Part shown: in pieces, positions 24,784-36,766 of the stretch
Layout: every line of letters begins with the position of its first letter
How positions within the stretch are numbered: position 1 is the stretch's first letter
Assembly: GCF_004193775.1 (NCBI RefSeq)
Contig: NC_041019.1
Span: forward strand, 32,243,280-32,307,279
Direction: 5' to 3'
DNA: 64,000 nt
DNA from: Glycine soja
Lineage: Eukaryota > Streptophyta > Magnoliopsida > Fabales > Fabaceae
Notes under the pieces: model-generated
The model's database searches: none
Told to the model about the DNA's origin: nothing
The model's input: the letters and a program-made list of their open reading frames with translations, nothing else
Translations under genes and position numbers: made by a program

Positions 24784-26135
24784 TGTTGATAAACGTCAAA
24801 TTTACCATATTTTCATATGCAATTTGAGACTTTAGTATACTTTAGGCCTTGTTTTGAATCACATTCATTATGTTTTAAGGTTTTAATATATTTTAGATAG
24901 GAATTATGATTTTAGAAATTTTAAGTATGATTTTGTGAGTTTTTACAGAGAAATTGGACAATTTTAAAAGGTAGCCACACTTGAGCGAGGTATAGGCCAT
25001 TCAAGCCAGCTCAAACGGAGGAGAAGATGAAATTTTATAGAGGGATATCTTGCTTAAGCAAGGAGCACGCCAGACAGCGCATCCATAAACTGAATTAATT
25101 CAAAACAAAAAAAATTATGGAGATATAGCTCAAAGATAAATGAATAAAATCACTTGGAAGATAATTGCAACAATTAAAACAAATTATATAAGCTAAAGAG
25201 ATAATTTCCTTGTGTAGATTAAATTATTTTGTAAATTAAGGAGATTATTTGCCCCTATTAAACACATCCATGATTCTATAAATAGAGAGGCATAGGCAGC
25301 AACAACAAAAAACACCTCTACACACCACCCTTCACTAAAAAACCCTATTCGCTTCTCTCTTCTTGTATTTCATGAATGGCTAGTTTCTTTCTTAGCTAGG
25401 AGAGGAAAGGGTTGAACCCTATTTGATGTAATTTTCAAACATTAATATATTTTTTTAGTTCATTATTCAACTTCTATACTTAATTCTTTGTGAGCTTGCA
25501 CACCTCATAGATGATTTTAGGAATTGACATGCACTTTGGTGAGTCTCGTTGAAACCCAAACTGAATCATATACTTAATTGGGGTTATCTCTAGGGACAGA
25601 ATAATCTTGGTTAAGCCTTACTAATTCCCAAACAATAATGTTGTTTGCTTGTTTTGGTTTGCCAAGGGATTGGGAATCAAGACAAGTGATTTAGGGTCTA
25701 TCACCTAAGGGATTATGGATATAATACATTAGTAAATTGGGGATGAATGATATAACGATGTACAAGTGTGACGAATTGCAACAAAGAGGGGGATTTCAAG
25801 TACAATCTTAGCATCTCAATGTTATTGTTTCCATCAATAATTAGTATCACGTCAAGAAGTAACTTCTTATCTTTCCTTTTAATTTCTGTTATTAAATTTT
25901 TAGCACATTAATCTCTCTAGAAAAATATATCTTTTATTTTCTATTTTGATTAGTTTTATTTTTAGGTAGATTAAAATATAAAAACGGAAAAATAATTTTA
26001 TCGGAAAGTTCTTAATTTGAATATTCATCCTTCCACTATTCCCTTGGGGGACGACCTGAACTTCGGTTTAGTATTACAATTGGGATTCAGTTACGCTTCG
26101 CCGGCATAAATTTTAACGTAATTAAAACATTAACA
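24784..26135 (+). repeat. 3' LTR of gypsy element H (about 1352 bp)
   Basis: TGTTGATAAACGTC at the start and AAACATTAACA at the end give TGTT...AACA termini. TATAAATA is at 25277-25284, followed by a transcript-start-like region. Near the end, TTGGGGGACGACCTG resembles the end of Athila/Tat-type LTRs. No partner LTR is in the window. Confidence 0.75.
25277..25284 (+). promoter_or_regulatory. TATA box of H LTR
   Basis: TATAAATA in TGATTCTATAAATAGAGAGG, followed by an A/C-rich leader. Confidence 0.55.
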
Positions 26136-26195
26136 GCCATCTTATATAACCTATCCGCCACCGCAAAGATGGAATCCATGTCATTCCTTGTTGCT
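26136..26195. other. Junction segment between H LTR and F1
   Basis: Sixty bases not found in F2 or any other element here. It ends in the short direct repeat TTGCTAATG, copied twice across the F1 breakpoint. Confidence 0.4.
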
Positions 26196-26463
26196 AATGT
26201 TGCTAATGTTTTCTTTTCAAATAACAAGATTGATCATAAATGCATTCATCATTTAAAGCTGTCCAAAATATGGGAGTTTTACAAAATACATAGTGTCATC
26301 CAGAGCAAAGGTGTCCACAGTGGTGGCTTCAACCACATGTATACAATCATCAAATTCCTATACAACAGGTCTACCCATACAAAAACAAAAGAGTAAACCT
26401 AACAGTCAGTCCTAGATACACCCACCCTAAAAAATATATAAAACTAGTCCGAAGAGCTGTCCA

Positions 26464-26895
26464 CTATGATGAAAAGTCTCCGCTGATCGCCATCTCTCTA
26501 GGGCCACTATCCTCCGTAGAGTTTGCCTCAGATTCCGACATGACCTCCTTGGGAGAATCCACCTCAGGGAGTGGGTCCTCATCACCCTCTAGAAAGTCAA
26601 GAGCATCCCCAGCAGGCTCGAGAGGTAGCTCCTCAAGATCCTCCTCAGGGTCTTCCTCGGACGACGTTACCTTAATCACTTGGACTGGCTCCACTAGACG
26701 GTATGGTGTAGGCGTGGGTAGTATCCACTCCATAGTACGCTGAAGCATGCGCACGGGTTCATCTGGATGCACCAAAGAAGTAGCCGTGAATCGAATCGTG
26801 CCTCGAAATCGGCACCTCGCGTTGCCTTCGAGGGTCTCCCAAGCTCCCTCTAGGCACTCCATCTCCACTCAATCATGGATTAGCTGCGCCGCCAT
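26464..26895 (-). pseudogene. Small acidic ORF carried inside F1
   Basis: The ATG at 26893-26895 (MAAQLIHD) is followed by TGA at 26869-26871, where F2 has CGA. After the stop the frame is open for 134 codons from MEMECLEGAWETLEG to DFSS at 26464. The N part RCRFRGTIRFTATSLVHPDEP is shared with F2. The C part is strongly acidic (SSEEDPEEDLEELPLEP, LPEVDSPKEVMSESE). No known domain was recognised. The start follows a pyrimidine-rich tract ending TTGTAG, a possible splice acceptor. It may be an exon captured in an LTR or an LTR-encoded ORF. Confidence 0.6.
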
Positions 26896-27019
26896 TGCGA
26901 TCTACAAGAAGGAAAAGGAAAGGGGTAGACTCTTTCACGAGAATCTAACTACGCCGCAACACAATGCGTCTCATGACCACTACATGCAAGTAAAAGGGGT
27001 ATCTCAAGGCTTTTCATCC

Positions 27020-27425
27020 CTGGTAATCGATTACACAGCCTTGGTAATTGATTACCAGAGGCCAAACTCGAATCACACAGCTTCAGGACATGAAAACCTG
27101 AAAAAGGCACTGTGTAATCGATTACACATACCTGGTAATCGATTACCAGTGACCCATTCCTCTGTGTAATCGATTACACAGACTGGTAATCGATTACCAG
27201 AGGCCTCCACAACCTGCTGCCTTCATTTCTAAGCCTGGTAATCGATTACACCCCCTTGGTAATCGATTACCAGAAGCCCTCATAGCTTCCTGACCTCGTT
27301 TTCAAACCTGGTAATCGATTACACCCCGTGGTAATCGATTACCAAAGACCATCTTAGCCTCCTGTCTTCATTTCTAAGCCTTGTAATCGATTACCCACCA
27401 TTGGTAATCGATTACCAGAGGCCAT
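27020..27425 (-). repeat. Array of ATCGAT-centred palindromes in F1
   Basis: Eleven ATCGATTA cores plus one variant, mostly as TGGTAATCGATTACCA (a 16-base perfect palindrome) or GTGTAATCGATTACAC. They occur in pairs about 20 bp apart, repeated about every 70 bp. Confidence 0.9.
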
Positions 27426-29720
27426 AACCCATATATCACACAAGATTCACAGCTGGCCAGCCACCACACAAGCCTCCTTGCTTTGTGGTCTTTGTTCCTT
27501 TTATCTGTTGACTGCCAGGAGCTCGCCTGCTTAGGTACATCACAGGTTCTCACTGACTGACTATGCCCGGGTTGGGTCGGGATTGGTCAAGCTTGGTTTT
27601 GGGCAATAGCACCCCACCTGACATCCCCAAGGTCTCCTGACCCCCGTGACATATCTCCAGGTACCACTTTGTGGTCAACGAATAAAAGCAGGAAGTTTCA
27701 CCCTTCTACACTTCCTCATCTCAAGCTTGTAGGATTATGGGGTACCCATCACATGTGGTACTAGGTGGCGGTCGGGCGATGGTGCACAACAAGTTTTCCA
27801 CATCCACGAATCGCGCATAAACCCACCATCCCCTGTTGCCCACCTCCAACTGAGCTCACGTACTCCCACGTAGCCCATATCCTCGTTTCTCTCAACACCG
27901 GGTCCCCATCAATCCTCCCAAGCTTCCCCAACATCCAAGTAATTCAACATTCAAACAGAACAAACTATCACAGCCAAGAAAACAGGGCAAAGGCAGAAAA
28001 CTCTGCCCAAAGCACCAACCAAAATCACAACTTTTCTCACTTAAAGACCCCAGTAACAATTCCTTTGTTCCAGTTCGTTAACCGTTGGATCGACTCGAAA
28101 ATTTTACTGGAAGTCTCTAGTACATAAGCCTACATTTTGACCGTTGGGATCTACTAGAAAACATCCACAACTCATTCTGCACTACTCTTTCCACAACCAG
28201 CAAATGCATAGCATTTTTCTGCACAAAGCCAAAATTCTGCTGTACCTATTTGACAGCAAAATTCTGCATAAGTGCAGATTTCGAAAACCACACTTCCCCT
28301 CATCCAATCTTGCCCAAATCCAATCCTACAAGTCCCAAATCATGTATCAATCATGTCTAAACCAAAGTCAAGCTTCAAAACACAGCAACACAAAATCTAG
28401 GTGTCCAAAACCCCTCAATTTAATGGATTTTCTAGGTTTGAGAAGTGAAATTGAGAATGAGGTAAATTTGAAGCAAACTCTCACCTCACACAAGTCCATA
28501 ACATCAATTTAAACTTGTTCAAACTGGATTTACACCTAAAATTTCACCGAATCAAAATTTCACTCCTCAACACCCAAATTTACCCTAGAAATGGCTCTTT
28601 GTTCACTTTGGTCATTTGTTTTTCTCTCTAGCACAGCCCAAGCTTTCTCATAAGTCCTAAAAGACATTTTGAGCTAGGATTAACTCACTCTAACCTCCAA
28701 ATACCACAGAATCCAGATTTAACCTTCCAACTCTCAAAGCCTCACTCTTTTTTCCACTCGTAACACCACATTCTCACTTTCTAACCCTAGGTTAATTCTA
28801 CCCTTCATCTCTAACAGTTTTCCATAAGCAATTTCAGCACATGAACATCACGAGCATCATCATAAAAACCCTAAAACAGAATGGGTATGTTTAACTCATC
28901 CAAACATGGCAAGTTCAACATGCTTTCAACAAATTCCTTCACAAATAACTATCATGAAGCAGAAACTTAGCAAAACTACCCATCATATTTCCCGAAACCC
29001 CATACCCACGAAAATCAAGAGGGAAAGAAGTCCACCCAAACCTGAAATTTTGAAGTCCCACACGTAGAGACGCGCTTCACGACTCCAAAAATGCCCTCCT
29101 TTCGCGATTTGGAGCATAAATGGGCACTAAAGGTTGAAGCTTTGTTGGGCAACAATGGTGGAGGAAGAAGATGAGAAAGGAAACGTGAGAGAGAGAGGAA
29201 AAGGCTTCTGAAATTTTTGGGGCTGAGTGAGGAGAGAGAATACAGCTTTTTGGCTTTAAAAAGGGTTTTCTCTTTTTCTATTATTTTATTTAAGCTATGC
29301 CACATGTCTCCATTTGAGTGGAGCAAAAAGGGCCCACTTTCTCTTTTGATTGTGACCCATACTCAGCCACAAAAAGTGAGAAAAATATGACCTTTGAAAC
29401 GCTAAAATCCTGCCTCGGTTTGCGTGCCGTTTCTCTGGTTCCAGTTCCTCGCGTTTCTCTGCGTTCGTCGGGGCCAGTTTTCGAATGTAGGCAATATATA
29501 TATCAAAACGCTCAGAATAAAACCCCGAGCGTGGTTCAGAGGTTGGTTTTGTTAAGTTTTAAGTCGCACGCAAAACGATGATTTTTAGACTAATTAATTA
29601 AGAGTTAACCCATAACCTCCCAGTTATGGATTTGTCTTCCTTAATTAGCCTAACCCGCGTATCTTGCCCCCACTAATCCTACTTCTACCAAGAACATATA
29701 TGCATATACACTGAATAATA

Positions 29721-29722
<2 letters not shown>

Positions 29723-29762
<40 letters not shown>
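29723..29762. repeat. (TA)n microsatellite
   Basis: An uninterrupted TA run of about 40 bases inside F1, near its 5' end. The matching place in F2 has only ATATATAAG. Confidence 0.95.
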
Positions 29763-29817
29763 CATTCAAAATACATCGTTTTCAAAAATTCCTGGTAGAA
29801 ATTTCCAGGATGTCACA

Positions 29818-30860
29818 CAGAATCTGTCTCTGCGTGTTTACCCACCCAGCTTGTTGTTCCTGAATGATAAAGGGCACAAAATCTGTCTCTGCGCGTTTAC
29901 CCACTCAGCTTGTTGTTCCTGAATGATAAATGGCACAAAATCTATCTCTGCGCGTTTACCCACTCAGCTTGTTGTTCCCGAATGATAAAGGGCGCAAAAT
30001 ATGTCTTTGCGCGTTTACCCACTCAAGTTGTTGTTCCTGAATGATAAAGGGCGCAGAATCTGTCTCTGCACGTTTACCCACTCAAGTTGTTGTTCCTGAA
30101 TGATAAAGGGCGCAAAATTCGTCTATGCGCGTTTACCACCCAACTTGCTATCATGCTTTGAGTCTTATAGATAGCAAAGGAAAGTTTTAAATGGATAACC
30201 ACCCGGGTATCTCCGCATGTCACGTGACTCCAGTGTCAGTATGATAGAAATTGTCTGCGCGGAAGATGACGTAAATCTCCGTGTGTCAACGGGGTCGTTG
30301 GCCGCGATTGACAAAGGGTGCAGAAGACAACGTTAGTCTCCGCATGCTATCATGCTTTGAATCTTAGAGATAGCAAATGAAAGTTTAAACGGATAACCAC
30401 TCGGGTATCTCCGCATATCACGTGACTCCAGTGTCAGTATGAGAGAAATTGTCTACGCGGAAGATTACGTAAATCTCCGCGTGTCAACGGGCTTGTTGGT
30501 CGCGATTGACAAAGGGTGAAGAAGACGGTGTTAGTCTCTGCGTGCTATCATGCTTTGAGTCTTAGAGATAGCAAAAGAAAGTTGAAACGGATAACCACTC
30601 GGGTATCTCCGCATGTCACGTGACTCCAGTGTCAGTATGACAGAAATCGTCTGCGCGAAAGATGACGTAAATCTCCGCGTGTCAACGGGCTTGTTGGCCG
30701 CGATTGACAAAGGGTGCAGAAGACGACGTTAGTCTCCGCGTGCTATCATGCTTTGAGTCTTAGAGATAGCAAAAGAAAGTTTAAGAGAATAACCACTCGG
30801 GTATCTCCGCATGTCACGTGACTCCAGTGTCAGTATGACAGAAATTGTGGGGGCGACCGA
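29818..30860 (-). repeat. 3'-region stem-loop arrays of D4
   Basis: Two arrays. 29818-30140 has about five 61-bp units with CTGTCTCTGCGCGTTTACCC. 30149-30860 has four units at about 198-bp spacing (TATCATGCTTTGAG at 30149, 30348, 30546, 30744). Each long unit contains inverted repeats such as TGCTATC...GATAGCA and GCGGAAGA...TCTCCGC. Confidence 0.85.
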
Positions 30861-32564
30861 CAAAAGCGAGGCTCTTGCTCCTACGTATCCTCAATAAGGA
30901 ACTCAGACCTACGTAGTTCTGGACAACTTGTGAGACTAAAAATAGTCTCAGTGTTTTCTTCACTAAAATCCAAACATGCTTTAGTAAAGAGAGAAAACTT
31001 CCAACTAATCAGAGCAACATATGCTTTTTGGATGAAAAACAATGTGTCTACCGGGGAAGGGGAGTATGCTGATGAAATCTTCTCATAACCACAAATGAGA
31101 TTTTGGATGTTAGCATTTCGTTTCTAAATGACCATTTAGAGGTAACACTGGGTTCAACAAAAATAGAAGAAAAACACTCAAAGTGTATCAATCTCACATA
31201 GGTAAGTGTTTCATCCTATTTTCGAACCATAGATATGCCATGACTTGATTTTGCAAATTATTTCCTATCAAATCAAAGATTACATGCGTGATCATGGATC
31301 AGTAGGACTTTTTCTTGGGAATGGTGTTTTTTTGTGGGAATTTTTGGCTTTGAATGTTCTTTGCCTTTTCCTTTTCTGTTTTTTGTTTAGCGCGAGGCGA
31401 ACAAGTCACCGACGCACAGGATTTTGGTTGGCAATCAAAGAGAGAGGACCACTTTAGGTCGTGGTTTCCTTTCTTTTCATGTTTTCTTGGTGACAAATCT
31501 GTGTTTTTTAGATATTGTCTGGTCCAAAGACCTTTCTGTATATTTCTTCTGTTTTCTTCCGATCTTTGATCGAGAATTTTCTTTCCTTTTTTTGCTTTCT
31601 CGCACTCTTCGATTGGGAATTTTCTCTTTTTGCTTTCTTCCGATTCTTTGATCGAGAACTTTCTTTTTTTATTTTCTTTTCTTTCTTTGTTTTTGTTTTC
31701 TTTTGAGGACAAGGTTTATGGTGAATTGGGATTTTGGCTCAAGGCTTGTAGAACGGCTGGACATGATATATGTCAGGGTTTGGTTCGGTTCAAGGATAAA
31801 AGGGGATGTCCTACATTATTTCCCTAACACAAATGCAACAATGATGATTTGGAAATTGTATGAAAAACTAGTCATGCATGCACCTATGCGGACACTCAAG
31901 TGTCAAACTTTTGGTCGTGTGATGCTAGGGCTCATAATTCATTTTCTCTATTTTAGTCAACCCCGTATTTCCAAAATATGTTCGCTTATCAATTTGTGCA
32001 TTCATCCGAGTCTATTTTGGGTGTCCGGAAAAACATTCACAGCATCCACCCTCCAGGCGTACATACACATTTTTCAAAAACTAGCCATGATCAGCAAAAA
32101 AAATTTCAAATAAAAGTTGGAAATTATCGCTTTTCACGAGCATGTTGTTTTTAGCGAGACAACCTTTTTTTCCTATTATTTTCTTTTTTCCTTCCTTCTT
32201 TTTCTTTTTTTTAGTTATTTATCATTTGTTCATTTCCTCTCTCTTATTTCTTTCTTTTTTTTTTCTCTTTTTCTCTCTGAAAATGTCATGTGGATGAGGG
32301 CGCACACTACCTACTCACGTCTAACCACGAGGTGAACGAGAAACACACGAAAATGGTAAGTCGCAAAACGGTGACGAAATAACTGAGAGCCATAACGCCG
32401 AAAATTTCTAACAGAAACGAGCAATAATGATAGTAATGTTAGTAACCATATGAACAAAACAGAAAATAGTAATGTCTACAACAATATGGGCAATAACAGA
32501 AAACGTTAATAGCAAACTAAACAAACAAAAAAAATAGATATGTCAAAAAATGCGGTGACCTCGG
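30861..32564 (-). other. 3' noncoding region of D4
   Basis: It carries one CTACGTA hairpin (about 30880-30925). It also has a T-rich tract with repeats of GGGAATTTTC-like words on the plus strand (31570-31700), and an open antisense stretch at 31703-32113 that is also present in D and D3. No sense ORF. 32340-32560 is A-rich and featureless. Confidence 0.6.
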
Positions 32565-33815
32565 TCACGTGGCTCCGCTTCCTCTCATGAAGCCGAGTAA
32601 ATCTGTCATCTCCTCATCCATGCGGGTGTCCTCTGCACCGTCGGGAGCTCCTGCAGGTGCCTCCTCTGTCTGGTCCTCAGGCCAATCTCCGGGCCATGCG
32701 AGCTCAGCCCTAAACTGATCTAGAGTAGGGCACACAAAAGGAGCGAAACCCTGGCTCTGCTGACTGAGGCTGAGCTGGTAGAGACACTCATGGATCTGCA
32801 CCTGCCCCCTGTGGTTGGCCGCCTGCTGGCGAACCAAGTGCTGAAAATACCGCTCCATGCCGAATGACCCAGCTGGATCAGCCTGATGAGATGGTGGCAG
32901 TGCGTCAGCGGCCTGCGGTGCATCACCCTGCGCCTGTCTAGGCGTGCAATACTTCTCAATGAAGGCCCAGGTGATCGGCGATCGAATCACCTTGCTAGGT
33001 GTGACGGGAACCCCGAACGACTGGCAGAGACCCGTGATCAACGCTGGAAACCGTAGGGCCCTGTTAGATTTATCTGGGTCTAGAGGGTGCCTGGTAGGTG
33101 GCATACCTGCAAATAAATAAATGGCGTCAGTGATCAACTGAGCCACATGGACGCTCATCCGTGTCAGGATGGCATACACCAGCTGACACTTCGGCAGAGG
33201 GAGGTTGGAGTTATGATCGCTGGGCATGATGTTGCTGAGCAGCAACGTCATCCACGTCTGGGTCAAGGTAGTCATGCTGGTGCGTATGATCCGCACCCGT
33301 CTCCCGGCAACGGTCCGGGCAAAATCCTGACCCGGTATACATAATAGCTGGGCAATGGCCTCCTCGTGAAATCCGTCGGCCCGGTTCCTTCTCTGACTAT
33401 ACTCGCACTCTTGGCCCTCCTCTAATACTAGCGGGTCTCCCAAGAACTGGCTAAGGGCATCTACATCAAAAGGAATCCACTGGCCCCTTACCCATGACCG
33501 CATGTCCCGTACACCCTCCTCCGTGGGCCAAGCATTAGCATAAAACTCTAGGACTACATCTGGGTCAAACTTGGCCATGGGAGTGACCAGCGACGTCCAA
33601 TGCCGACGAGCTATCTCTTCCTGGAAATCTGTGTACTCATCGTCCTTGAGCTGGACGCGTCTCTCTCGGTGGAATGACCATCCCTTGATGGCCTCGAAAC
33701 GCTGCTGGTGCTCAGCGCTCCTGAAACGATGGATGTCGAACTCGGGAGTGGCACTAGTCCCTTCAGCCGCGGCGTCCTTCCTAGATCTCTTTGCGGAAAG
33801 CTTTCTTGGAGCCAT
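32565..33815 (-). CDS. Intact extra ORF of Ogre-like element (putative plant transposon protein type)
   Basis: 416 codons, ATG (33813-33815) to TGA, uninterrupted. The start context GAAATGGCT is favourable. The N-terminus has a basic, NLS-like KLSAKRSRK. The middle (about residues 60-285: WTSLVTPMAKFDPDVVLEFYAN, here in part, VRGQWIPFD, LSQFLGDPL, EEAIAQLLCIPGQDF, MTTLTQTWMTLLLSNIMPSD, VAQLITDAIYLFAG) matches what I recall as the 'putative plant transposon protein' domain found in plant retroelements. The C-terminus is Gln/Asp/Glu-rich. Its function is not known to me. The same ORF is present but broken in element D (47720-52147). It is the only long unbroken gypsy ORF in the window, sense to its LTR, and could use the D4 U3 promoter region if that is intact. 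Confidence 0.75.
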   Translation of the reverse strand: MAPRKLSAKRSRKDAAAEGTSATPEFDIHRFRSAEHQQRFEAIKGWSFHRERRVQLKDDEYTDFQEEIARRHWTSLVTPMAKFDPDVVLEFYANAWPTEEGVRDMRSWVRGQWIPFDVDALSQFLGDPLVLEEGQECEYSQRRNRADGFHEEAIAQLLCIPGQDFARTVAGRRVRIIRTSMTTLTQTWMTLLLSNIMPSDHNSNLPLPKCQLVYAILTRMSVHVAQLITDAIYLFAGMPPTRHPLDPDKSNRALRFPALITGLCQSFGVPVTPSKVIRSPITWAFIEKYCTPRQAQGDAPQAADALPPSHQADPAGSFGMERYFQHLVRQQAANHRGQVQIHECLYQLSLSQQSQGFAPFVCPTLDQFRAELAWPGDWPEDQTEEAPAGAPDGAEDTRMDEEMTDLLGFMRGSGAT

Positions 33816-33839
33816 TTCCTATGAGGACAAACATTTGGA

Positions 33840-34877
33840 AAGTTAGTTTACAAGAAAACGCTTATTTTAAAGCAAAAACGACATGCTAATCTTTCCGATT
33901 TAGAACAAACTTGTGCACACATTTCCTTAATGTAAAACATTTATGAACGTGCATATGCATAAAATATCCTACTATTTATATCAACATACAAGGATATTCA
34001 AAACATTCTAGTTACCACACATATATATATTTTTTGGGAAGAATACGTATACACATTCTCAAGGTATTGTGTCAAAATTACATATGTTCATATCCTAAGT
34101 ATTTTGCTACCACAAACTACCTACACACATTTGAAATATTTCATTAACATACTAATTTTTTGTTGTTTCATTCACATTTATTTATACATATATGCACATT
34201 GGAGAGCCAATCTCACGTCATGCACACACTTGCATTTGAAAAGGAACTTTCATGCCATCTATATACACTTGAGGGGCAATTCCACATTATATATTCATTT
34301 GGGAAGCATCCTCGTGCCATTTTTGACATGGGTACATTTTTTTGAAAGGATCCTTATGCTACCTATCCACAAATATACATATTTTGAAAGGCATTTTTAC
34401 GCTACCTATCCTACGCATACAGATTTTTGAAATGCATTATTTGCTATTCATTCACACTTTGCAAGGTATTTTTATGCCATATATCCACACACTTTGCAAC
34501 GTATTTTTATGCCATATATATTCACATATATACATACCGTTGAAAGGTATTTTCCATGCTACCTAGGTGCAAGGTATTCCTCATGGGGCAGCCAAGTTTA
34601 AATTCTAATAAAAACCTCTCAAACATGTCCTAATATTCATGCCTTTTTACATTCAAAACCAAAATTTAGATTCCTAGGCATAAGTCATGCTTCCTTGCAT
34701 TGAAATTAAAAGCTTGGGTTCCTAGGCCTAGAATTGCATTCGGGCACTCATTTTAAACCCTTCATGTTGTCCCTATATATATAAAACAGTCCCACAATCC
34801 CAAGCTTACAAAACCATGCTCATATGTCATTGAAGCATTTCACCGAGCACTTGGTGGGCGCATGTTTAGGCATGAAT
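33840..34877 (-). repeat. Degenerate repetitive spacer upstream of the extra ORF
   Basis: 33990-34570 holds degenerate units of about 45-50 bp with TTTGAAAGGTATTTTTATGCC and ATATATCCACACA words, related to the GGTAGCAAAATACC repeats of D (52430-52745). 34570-34877 is unique, with no coding signal. Confidence 0.6.
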
Positions 34878-35487
34878 AGGTTGAAAATCTTCACGAAATC
34901 ACCCACAGAAACGTTACGGAAATGTTACGAAAGAGCCTCGACTTGGATTTTCTTCACAGAAACAAAATTTTTCACTAATTTCAAGTGATCTCGAATTACC
35001 AGGAGGGTTGAACATTTTTTCCCTTCACTTCTCCCCCTATTTATAGGAAAATAGGGGAGAAGCTTGCCACCCAGCTCGCCCAGGCGAGCTAGGTTGCTTC
35101 CTGCAGAAGCAACCGCCTTCTGGAGGAATATTCTGGAAGGCCCAAGTGGGCCTAGTTGCTATTTGCACCCCCATTTTTACTAAATACACCCCTTGCTCTT
35201 TTTTGGTGATTTTTTTCGTATCGTTACGAAACTTTACGAATTTCGTAACGATGTTTGTCTTCTTTCCGTAATGTTATGAAACCTTACGAATTACGTAATC
35301 ATCCCTTTTTTGCCTTCCGGAACGTTACGGAACTTTACGGATTGCGCACTAACACTTCCTTTTAATTTCCGGCATGTCACGGAAATTCACGAATTGCCTA
35401 ACGATGGGTGCCAAGTACCTCGAAGTGGTCAAACGAGGGTCGCATCCCAACAACGGATGGTCCCCGGACAAAATTAGGTATGACACT
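34878..35487 (-). repeat. D4 LTR fragment, U3 and R start only
   Basis: It begins on the minus strand TGTCATACCTAATTTTG and follows the D LTR for about 610 bp, including the hairpin around the TATA box (35020-35060). It stops at GGTTGAAAATC, near the same TTCTTC-rich point where copy D5 begins. Confidence 0.85.
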
Positions 35488-36766
35488 CCCCTATTTAGTT
35501 TTTTACTAAATTAAGCAAAGGGTTGTCCATCTTGCATCAAAGTAGCCCTTATCCCCACATTGGATGCATCACATTCGATTTCAAAAGATTTTGCAAAATT
35601 AGGCAATGCAAGAATAGGTGCATGAGTAAATTTTTATTTGAATGCAGTGAATGCATGCTCTGGTCCCTCCCCCCCACCCTTCCCCATTTAAACCTCATAT
35701 TTTTCTTAACAATTTCATTAAGAGGTGCAGCCAAAGTGCTAAAATCTTTAACAAACCTCTTATAGAAACTAGCTAAGCCATTAAAGCTTCTTACTTCACT
35801 TGCATTTTTTGGGGTTGGCCACTCTTGAATTGCTTTCACCTTCTCTTGGTCAACCTACACTCCTTGTGAGCTAACAAAAAAACCAAGAAAAACTACATGG
35901 TCCATATAGAACACACATTTTTCCATGTTAGCATACAATTTCTCTTGCTTAAGAGCTTCTAAAACACACCTCAATTGCACAAAATGATCATCATAGGATT
36001 TGTTATAAATCAGAATATAATCACAATAAACTTCGACAGACTTTCCTAGAAATTCCCTCAATACATGGTTCATAAGACGCATGAAAGTACTAGGTGCATT
36101 TGTAAGCCCAAAAGGCATAACTAACCACTCATACAAGCAATATTTTGTCTTAAAGGCAATTTCCCATTCATCCCTTTCTCTAATCCTGATTTCATGATAT
36201 CCACTTTTTAGATCAATTTTAGAGAAGACACAAGCACCATGAAATTCATCCAATCTAGGAACGAGATGCCTATACTTCACCGTGATGTTATTGATGGCTC
36301 TATAGCCCATGCACATCCTCCAAGTTCCATCTTTATTAGGCACTAGAATGATCGAAACTACACATGGACTTAAGCTTTCTTGTACCCACCCCTTTTGCAT
36401 CAAGTCTTCAACTTGCTTTTGAATCTCCTTGGTTTCTTGGGTATTACTCCTATAGGCTAGCTTATTAGGCAATGAAGCTCCTGGAATGAGATCAATTTGA
36501 TGTTTTATGCCTCTTAGAAGAGGTAGACCATGAGACACCTCTTTGGGAAAGACATTATCAAATACCTATAGCAAAGAAAAAAAAACTCATTTGGAAGAGA
36601 GTTAGTAGGACCTGCAACCTTTAAAATTACTATTTTTACTCAAAAGTAAGACCATATAATTTTTCAAATACATATCTTTTTTCACCTTTTTTCTTTTATA
36701 AACATATTTGATGCTTTCCTCTCTTTCTTTCTCTCTTCCACTCTTTCTTTCCTTTTGTTTCACTCT
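35488..36766 (-). pseudogene. Gypsy element G: RT and start of RNase H
   Basis: Minus-strand RT (36538-35855) with VEDLMQKGWVQESLSPC, LVPNKDGTWRMCMGYRAIN, FSKIDLKSGYHEI and YEWLVMPFGLTNAPSTFMRL. The catalytic box reads YCDYILIY, so the second aspartate of YxDD is lost. A short deletion removes residues before FHGACVFSKID. TAG at 35855-35857 interrupts; the frame goes on ([35 protein letters not shown]) into the RNase H start (about 35600-35490), where D4 interrupts. 36540-36766 is the degraded protease-RT linker. The protease half of the same gene is at 58128-58717, across element D. Confidence 0.9.

Larger units (their letters stand above)
26196..29817 (-). mobile_element. LTR-like element F1, 3'-truncated
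   Basis: On the minus strand it starts TGTGACATCCTGG at 29817 and is collinear with the complete copy F2 (47977-51618). It stops about 320 bp short of the F2 end. It has no internal primer site or polypurine tract, so it is best read as a truncated solo LTR of a gypsy family with very long LTRs. It interrupts the 3' repeat array of element D4. Confidence 0.75.
29818..35487 (-). mobile_element. Ogre-like D-family element D4, internally deleted
   Basis: Minus-strand order: U3 part of a D LTR (35487 back to 34878), a repetitive spacer, an intact extra ORF (33815-32565), 3' region and tandem hairpin arrays down to 29818, where F1 interrupts. Gag, pol and most of the 5' LTR are deleted. It inserted in the RNase H region of gypsy element G; G sequence resumes at 35488 (CTCCC...). 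Confidence 0.75.

Noticed and set aside
29818..30860. Centromeric satellite
   Set aside because: Units of 61 and about 198 bp are confined to the 3' regions of D-family elements here, with few copies; there is no long independent array.
31703..32113. 136-codon plus-strand ORF as a host gene
   Set aside because: It lies antisense in the 3' region of a D-family element and recurs in the two other copies, so it is element sequence.
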